A model generated the notes under the pieces. The model saw nothing but the letters and a program-made list of their open reading frames with translations, was not told where the DNA came from and searched no databases. The translations under genes and the position numbers were made by a program. From an uncultured Anaerolineae bacterium (GTDB taxonomy: Bacteria > Chloroflexota > Anaerolineae > Promineifilales > Promineifilaceae), in contig CAJQMR010000008.1 in the NCBI GenBank assembly GCA_905479495.1, forward strand, positions 62,001-126,000: 64,000 bases of DNA. The letters are read 5' to 3'. Shown here piece after piece: positions 59,901 to 64,000 of this stretch (positions are counted from its first letter, which is position 1; each line of letters opens with the position of its first letter).

Positions 59901-60859
59901 GAGGCACCGCTCAACGTTGTAACTTCTAAATACAGGTATCTGTCGCCTGTTCGGGCATCGACGAGGATGTTGGGCACATCTGTGGTGAGATTGACCTCGA
60001 AGCTGTCAATAGTCGCCGGGATTGCTGGAACCAGGTTGCCGGGGGTATCCCAAGCAGAAAATGGCACCTCTGCGCCGGGCGATACCCAGCGCATATCGGT
60101 ATTATGGTCCCCCGCATCGCGCACATTGTCTCCGGTTTGCCCAATATAACTAACGAGAGGTATTTTTTCGGCTCCACTTTCTCCTTGGTGGTAATAGGCA
60201 AGTTCAAATAGGGTGCTGGTGTTGTAGGCTGGTGTGTACGTGCTGGGTGAGCCGCATGTTCCATCTCCGGGCGGATTGCCAGTGCCACGGTTCTCATCAA
60301 TACGAACAAACCAGTAAGGATTGACCTCATTAAGGTCTAAATTAGGTGCTCCTGTAACGAGCTCAAGCTCATCAGTGCGCATTAAACATGGGTTTGTCTG
60401 ATTGGTGCTGCCGCCATCAAAGCCACATGTTTTGCTGGCGAGGGCACTGAACCCATTGTTAATGGCTATATTGGAACGGGCAATATCAAAACTGTTGGCT
60501 GCCTGATTGATGGAGTCTGGATCAAACAACTCCACGCGCACAATATCTGATGGGTAATCTGCGGGGATACGGATGCGGAATTGGTAGGTATAGTATCCAG
60601 GCGCGTAAGGACTGTTTAAAGGTGAATAAGGGTCGCCGTAATCGATACAACTATTTGGGCCAAAAACGGCTTGGTTGGAAGTGGCGAGACGGCCGTCTGC
60701 CATCGTCCTGCTAGTAATAATGCCCAATCCGGGAAATACAGGGTCAATAGGCGTACTGCTTTGGGGTGCTGGCGATGCAGCCTGTAATTGCCCGCTGCTT
60801 GAATAGACAGTTGCTGTTAAAAGAATAAAGAAACTTATGACCAGAAATGCTTTTTTCAT
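56930..60859 (-). CDS. Large secreted protein with two DNRLRE modules
   Basis: A 1309-residue exported protein. Signal peptide about 1-27 (KKAFLVISFFILLTATVYSS). The first 700 or so residues match the neighbouring 860-residue paralogue block for block (CIDYGDPYSPLNSP, VELFDPDSIN, GENGYEIWAGPP-like SENGYEIWAGPP, PFYGGRLM, GDVFRVYTG). Then come a first DNRLRE/CBM96-like domain (NPVADASVLANRPTSN), an Ig-like domain (PSLSLMPNCAAGPDV), Thr/Pro linkers, a short beta domain and a second DNRLRE domain at the C-terminus (SAEDAIVLSNRPTSN). The start at 60859 is set by GGAGG upstream. No enzyme motif is visible; a surface or biofilm role is possible. Confidence 0.7.
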   Translation of the reverse strand: MKKAFLVISFFILLTATVYSSSGQLQAASPAPQSSTPIDPVFPGLGIITSRTMADGRLATSNQAVFGPNSCIDYGDPYSPLNSPYAPGYYTYQFRIRIPADYPSDIVRVELFDPDSINQAANSFDIARSNIAINNGFSALASKTCGFDGGSTNQTNPCLMRTDELELVTGAPNLDLNEVNPYWFVRIDENRGTGNPPGDGTCGSPSTYTPAYNTSTLFELAYYHQGESGAEKIPLVSYIGQTGDNVRDAGDHNTDMRWVSPGAEVPFSAWDTPGNLVPAIPATIDSFEVNLTTDVPNILVDARTGDRYLYLEVTTLSGASENGYEIWAGPPDYVNSVPSDVNARNLYILNNPGSHDSQGVEITAVNTLLQNSNHTEPVDIPLAYIGPEAAGQTIPITLFDTDSGAQPPWIFYFDTIAFTPDDSNPLGYNPALTDWAMAFGVPGQDDPDGVAAGVRCLPGSCQSQWVEPAYQITIPGDLSNCDWQNPTPETCTPFYGGRLMVRMDGGFSDTYAWQLPLIEGELPDNSTAGCSAFPIGIHEGVRSVTAPGIGSYSYPDAADFTYPLAPPTYESFIDHDDDVPLLNAKPGDVFRVYTGSGLGNFGWLVWNQGIFANAATLANSLAWPGDSTDYSDHNDGGSLSPINGWGGDYVPRGYIEPGNVIDQALHIGDWIAADTGAINSSDIRDQLATHIDLERTLRLPVWNTSTGIGSDTLFQTSQFGLFRLVGYNLSTGWLLLEFEGFDTSCGQLVSTVSTTFNPVADASVLANRPTSNLGSRSQLRLDATPTMNSYLRFDVQSLTGTVNSATLRLFVDTTSSVGFTAHEVTDNSWAEDGITFDNAPAIGTVINSSGATTAGSYVEVDVTSYITGNGLASLALTTTDTSLIAAQSREGANPPELIVETTAGGGEPPSLSLMPNCAAGPDVQFNVLGDNWPSDKSVTLSWEGSPQVVLQANQHSGSFAFTWAFNGLADGVYTVSGLSGVDGATASATFTIPCEGSPTATPTPTNTAVPPTPTPTATASPTPIAPTPTFTPTPRCDIQFEGEAVAGNNFVFVTGDVGVDVTVSNLSTGASLGSGTLGGPFAGHACQGFGTILLNPPLDSDNIGDILLAVETGAGDNNDTTIVVGATPTPIATNTPTPTNTPTATATATASPTPDPGGSTFTFSSAEDAIVLSNRPTSNYGAATILGTDDSPDMLSYLKFNVAGLDGSVVSATLRVFVTTAVSPFNIAQVADNNWSQTSLTYNTAPATGSIINNSGAISSNSWVEIDVTSAINGDGTFSLALLADAAGRNLFSSSESGSGPELVVVTGP

Positions 60860-60986
60860 CGAAATACCTCCATGCATAATATGCAATGCCGTTCGGTCAT
60901 CTATATACAATGACGTTTTTTCGTTTTTCTAACAAAGTAAGCGTGTTGGTCGGATCGACAAGCATTGGCACAGTAGAGAAGCAACA

Positions 60987-61033
60987 CCTGCAAGTGATTC
61001 GGATATTCATTTCATACCTTACTCACTTGCAGG
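60987..61033 (-). terminator. Terminator-like hairpin between the two secreted paralogues
   Basis: CCTGCAAGTGA and TCACTTGCAGG form an 11-bp perfect stem, 82 bp after the upstream gene's stop on the minus strand and 128 bp before the next start. On the minus strand it is followed by a moderately T-rich stretch (TGTTGCTTCTC). It matches the hairpin at 63814-63854 in position and partly in sequence. Confidence 0.6.
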
Positions 61034-61114
61034 AAAGAATACTCAACGGTGGTTAAGAAAGCACTTACAAAGAAGAAATTTCACGGAACCAATTACGGCC
61101 GTTTCATAAGAAGG

Positions 61115-63697
61115 TTACTCCGTTTCTGCTTTGATAAGTATTGGTAAATAAAGCAGCTGTTTGGGGGTATCGATGTCGATGACGTGGCTTTGGCTGGCGG
61201 AGAGGCCGGTGCTGTTAACGGCCGTTACTGTCACCGTCTTGCTTCCTGTACTGCTCCACTCCAGCGTGACTGTGTTGCTGATGCCATCTGTGTTGGTGAT
61301 TGTCTCCTGGTCGCTGATTTTCCAGGTGTAGGTAATGGGGGTAGTAGTAAAGCTGGGGCTGACGTCGGCAGTGAAATTGTAGCTGGTGTTGGTTTCTCCG
61401 GTGGTGGGGCCTGTAAGGGAAACGGCCGTAGGTGCCGCACTTAATTGCCCGCAGCTGGCATCGAACCCTACAAATTCCAGCAGGAGCCAGTTTTCTGTCA
61501 TGTTGTAGCCAATTAGGCGGAAGATGGCGAATTGAGAGGTCTGATATTGACTATCGGCTCCGTTAATAATGCTATTGCTCCAAATGGGTAGCCGCAGCGT
61601 GCGTCCAAGATCAATATGTGCATTCAGCTGCTCGCCTACGGCGTTTATGTTAACACTGCCTGTCATTGCTGCGATCCAGTCGTTTATTTGCAAAGCTTGA
61701 TCAGTCGGATCTCCAGGTTCGATGTAGCCGCGAACTACGTATGGAAAGCCTGAACCCGGGACGGCCGTTCCCCCATCAGGGTGATTTGTGTAATCAAGTG
61801 TGTCTCCAGGCCAGGTCAAACTGTTTACCAAGGTACTCGAATTTGCGGAAATGCCCGTATTCCACACCAACCAGCCAAAGTTGCCGTTGCCAAAGCCGTT
61901 TTGCACGCGGTAAATATCGCCGGGTGTGGCGTTGAGCAATGGCATGTCGTCCTGATGATCCAGAAAACTGGCATATACTGGTGGGTTAGGTGGATAGCTA
62001 AAATCAATGACATCAGGGTAAGGATTGTTGCCCGTTCCCGGTGCAGTGACGGAACGCGCTGCTTCGTTAATACCAATGGGGAAAGCGGTACAGCCAGCAG
62101 TTGTATCGCCTGTACTGCTTACAGGTTCTTGGGGAATGCTCATTTCCCAGGTGTGCATATCGTTGATGCCGCCATTGAAGTGAGCCATCAGCCGCCCGCC
62201 GTAGAACGGTGTGCAATCAGCCATCGTGGGATTGGCATAATTGCAGTCGGATAAATCTCCAGGTACGGTGATTTGATAGGCTGGATTTATCCATTGTGAA
62301 TTGCAGCTTCCGGGAACACAACGTACGCCTTCCGCTACGCCATCTGGGTCATCTTGCCCGGCAACGCTAAAAGCCATAGCCCAGTCGGTGCTTACCGGAT
62401 CGTAGCCTAACGGATTGGTCGTGTCAGGGGTAAAGCCTATGGTGTCAAAGTAGAAAACGATAGGAGGCTGCGCCCCAGCATCACTGTCAAACAATCTGAC
62501 TTGAATCGTCTGGCCAATGGACTCTGGGCCAACGTTGAATAGCGGGATATCGATAGGATAATCGGCGGCGCGTGTTTGGGGCAAGGATCCTAATGCCAAA
62601 ATCTCAACACCAGCAGCGTCATGCGCGCCTGGGTTATTCAAAATAAACAGGTTACGGTTATTCACATCGCTAGGTACGTCGGGCACGCTTGAATCGCCAT
62701 CGGTATAAATAGGAGGGCCAGCCCAAATATCAAACCCATTTTCGGAAGCACCGCTCAATGTTTGGATATCTAGATAAAGGAAGCGATCACCGGTTAAGGT
62801 GTCTTTGATGATATTGGGCAGATCGGTGGTGAGATCGACTTCAAAGCTATCAATATTTTGGGGGATTGCAGGTACAGTCACACCAGGTGTATCTATAGGC
62901 GAAAACGGTTGGTTTGCACCTGGGGACACCCAACGGAGGTCGGTTAAATGGTCCCCTGTATCGCGAAGGTTATCTCCCGTTTGCCCTGCATAGGCAACAA
63001 GCGGGACGCGTAAAGGTGTTTCATCCGGATTTTGGGCAAAGTAATAAAGAGTATAAAGTGTTTGGGTATTTGCTGCGGATATGTAGCTTTCGGGGAAACC
63101 ACAAACAGTAGGATTCACCTGGATGCGATTTCGATCTACACGAACGAACCAGTGGGGATTGATTTGGTCAAAATCGAGATTGGGTGAGCCTGTTACTAAA
63201 GTGCGTTCATCGGTGCTCAAGGCGCAGGTTTCTGTTTGGTTGCTGCTACCACCATCACTGCCACAAGTTTTGAGGGCTGTCGTATTTAACCCTTCAGTGA
63301 TTGCTACATTCGAGCGATTGATAATCAGTGAATTTAACTCGGTATTGATAGAGTCTGGATCAAATAATTCTACGCGCACAACATCCGATGGATAATTGGA
63401 TGGAATGCGAATCAGATACGTATATGTGTAGGAACCTGAAGCAAAAGGGCTGTTAATTGGCGAATAGGGGTCGCCATCTGCGATGCAGCCCAGGGGGCCA
63501 AGGACTGCTTGATAGCCGGTGGAGATACGGCCGTTTCGCACATCCCGATTTATAAACACCCCTTTTGTGGGCAGGGTGAATTGAGGAAGATCTCCGACAG
63601 CACTCGCTGCCGCCTCTAAATTGGCATGGGGTTTAGTCAACATAATGCTGCTCAGTACAAAAATACAGAACAAAGTGAATAGTGCTGCTTTTTTCAT
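61115..63697 (-). CDS. Secreted paralogue with PKD-like domain and YLPILIK C-terminus
   Basis: An 860-residue exported protein. Signal peptide about 1-30 (KKAALFTLFCIFVLSSIML). Residues about 45-730 parallel the 1309-residue neighbour (CIADGDPYSPINSPF, VELFDPDSIN, SENGFDIWAGPP, WINPAYQITVPGDLSDC, PFYGGRLMAHF, GNFGWLVWN). The end is a PKD/Ig-like domain (TYTWKISDQETITN, SSTGSKTVTVTAVNS) and the tail LLYLPILIK followed by AETE. Short YLPhhhK tails are common on exported Chloroflexota proteins and may be a sorting signal. AGGAG fixes the start at 63697. The pair clearly arose by duplication with different C-termini added. Confidence 0.7.
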   Translation of the reverse strand: MKKAALFTLFCIFVLSSIMLTKPHANLEAAASAVGDLPQFTLPTKGVFINRDVRNGRISTGYQAVLGPLGCIADGDPYSPINSPFASGSYTYTYLIRIPSNYPSDVVRVELFDPDSINTELNSLIINRSNVAITEGLNTTALKTCGSDGGSSNQTETCALSTDERTLVTGSPNLDFDQINPHWFVRVDRNRIQVNPTVCGFPESYISAANTQTLYTLYYFAQNPDETPLRVPLVAYAGQTGDNLRDTGDHLTDLRWVSPGANQPFSPIDTPGVTVPAIPQNIDSFEVDLTTDLPNIIKDTLTGDRFLYLDIQTLSGASENGFDIWAGPPIYTDGDSSVPDVPSDVNNRNLFILNNPGAHDAAGVEILALGSLPQTRAADYPIDIPLFNVGPESIGQTIQVRLFDSDAGAQPPIVFYFDTIGFTPDTTNPLGYDPVSTDWAMAFSVAGQDDPDGVAEGVRCVPGSCNSQWINPAYQITVPGDLSDCNYANPTMADCTPFYGGRLMAHFNGGINDMHTWEMSIPQEPVSSTGDTTAGCTAFPIGINEAARSVTAPGTGNNPYPDVIDFSYPPNPPVYASFLDHQDDMPLLNATPGDIYRVQNGFGNGNFGWLVWNTGISANSSTLVNSLTWPGDTLDYTNHPDGGTAVPGSGFPYVVRGYIEPGDPTDQALQINDWIAAMTGSVNINAVGEQLNAHIDLGRTLRLPIWSNSIINGADSQYQTSQFAIFRLIGYNMTENWLLLEFVGFDASCGQLSAAPTAVSLTGPTTGETNTSYNFTADVSPSFTTTPITYTWKISDQETITNTDGISNTVTLEWSSTGSKTVTVTAVNSTGLSASQSHVIDIDTPKQLLYLPILIKAETE

Positions 63698-63813
63698 CGC
63701 AATTTCTCCTAGCTTAATAAGCACTGTCGGCCTGTTGCAGCGACAGTTAATATTTTCGTTCATTTAAGCGTGTGGTTGAATCGGAATGTGAGCGCACAGA
63801 TGAGAAAGAAAAA

Positions 63814-63854
63814 CCCGCAAATTATTCAGGGGATGATCCTAAATCATTTGCGGG
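63814..63854 (-). terminator. Intrinsic terminator for the gene at the right edge
   Basis: On the minus strand CCCGCAAAT ... ATTTGCGGG is followed by TTTTTCTTTCTC. It lies 84 bp after the stop of the partial gene at 63938-64000 and 117 bp before the start of the 860-residue protein gene. Confidence 0.7.
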
Positions 63855-63937
63855 AAAAGGTACAGAATTATGAATTTTCAGGCAAGCACTTGAGTGTCAT
63901 TGGCCGGTTACGGCCGTTTCCACCCTCGCTTACTTAC

Positions 63938-64000
63938 TTAAAATCTGGACACCGGCCGACTCATCGACACACCAACGATGATGCCAATGATGAGCGCGAT
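63938..64000 (-). CDS. Partial gene, hydrophobic C-terminus
   Basis: Read on the minus strand from the right edge, a 20-residue open stretch IALIIGIIVGVSMSRPVSRF ends in TAA at 63940-63938. It looks like the end of a membrane protein. A terminator hairpin lies 84 bp downstream, which supports a real gene. The family cannot be told. Confidence 0.4.
   Translation of the reverse strand: MALIIGIIVGVSMSRPVSRF

Larger units (their letters stand above)
2027..63917. repeat. Dispersed palindromic octamer ACGGCCGT (highly iterated palindrome)
   Basis: About 90 exact copies were counted by hand between 2027-2034 and 63910-63917, roughly one per 700 bp, in genes on both strands and in spacers. It is read in all frames, most often as TAV, DGR or RP. 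Many copies are extended to AACGGCCGTT. None was seen in the OLD gene, the MntA/HepT pair, pcaG/pcaH, the GH6 gene or uvrC. The DUF3786 gene has five. The function is unknown. Confidence 0.9.

Noticed and set aside
60987-61033. Hairpins upstream of the secreted paralogues as a riboswitch
   Set aside because: They follow the preceding stop codon at equal distance and one has a T-run on the minus strand, so terminators explain them better.

Overview
The window looks like a chromosomal segment of a Chloroflexota bacterium (Anaerolineae/Ardenticatenia-like). This rests on long Thr-Pro linkers in secreted proteins, a YLP-type hydrophobic C-terminus on one secreted protein, the style of the carbonyl-branch genes and the dispersed intergenic repeats; the taxonomic call is inference. 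Most of the window is moderately GC-rich and is studded with the palindrome ACGGCCGT. A hand count gives about 90 exact copies on a random expectation of one or two, which recalls the cyanobacterial HIP1 octamer. An AT-rich OLD-family nuclease gene near the left edge lacks the octamer and looks acquired. I saw no tRNA, rRNA, CRISPR array or insertion sequence.

Layout. 1-2.0 kb: a possible gene end and an OLD-family ATPase/nuclease. 2.0-9.75 kb: a probable catabolic cluster with a DUF1116 (AllG/YlbE-type) protein, a small membrane protein, a leucine-carboxyl-methyltransferase-like enzyme overlapping a YciI protein, a tandem cyclase/formamidase, an alpha/beta hydrolase and an orphan xanthine-dehydrogenase-type molybdopterin subunit. 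9.8-15.7 kb: an MntA/HepT toxin-antitoxin pair, a large secreted metallophosphoesterase, a DUF2306 membrane protein and a CPBP protease. 16.0-34.6 kb: the core of the window, a Wood-Ljungdahl operon. It holds CooS, an AcsB-AcsD fusion, AcsC, AcsV, a radical SAM protein, AcsE, malic enzyme, an atypical thioredoxin-reductase-like flavoprotein, a MetV-MetF fusion, DUF3786 and two CooC-type ATPases.

34.6-37.6 kb: a membrane protein, an ArsB/NhaD transporter and a universal stress protein. 37.6-44.0 kb: a protocatechuate ortho-cleavage operon (pcaD-C-H-G, a MetE-like gene, pcaB) with a divergent GntR regulator and a run of TGTATACA operator-like sites between them. 44.2-54.8 kb: a DUF362 lipoprotein, a histidine kinase with a companion response-regulator/kinase, a LacI regulator, a secreted GH6 cellulase, and an anti-sigma/ECF sigma pair. 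54.9-64 kb: uvrC and two large secreted paralogues on the minus strand.

How the genes work together. The acetyl-CoA genes cover the carbonyl branch and the last steps of the methyl branch: MetVF makes methyl-THF, AcsE moves the methyl group to the corrinoid protein (AcsC plus the AcsD half of the fusion), CooS supplies CO, the AcsB half makes acetyl-CoA, AcsV reactivates the corrinoid and CooC proteins load nickel. Formate dehydrogenase, formyl-THF synthetase and FolD are not in the window. The oxygen-requiring protocatechuate dioxygenase lies within a few kilobases of this oxygen-sensitive pathway, which suggests a flexible or micro-oxic lifestyle.

The most unusual structural feature is that dispersed small repeats fill the gaps of the Wood-Ljungdahl operon just ahead of ribosome binding sites, and have also entered reading frames: the AcsB-AcsD linker, the AcsV protein and the C-terminus of one CooC.
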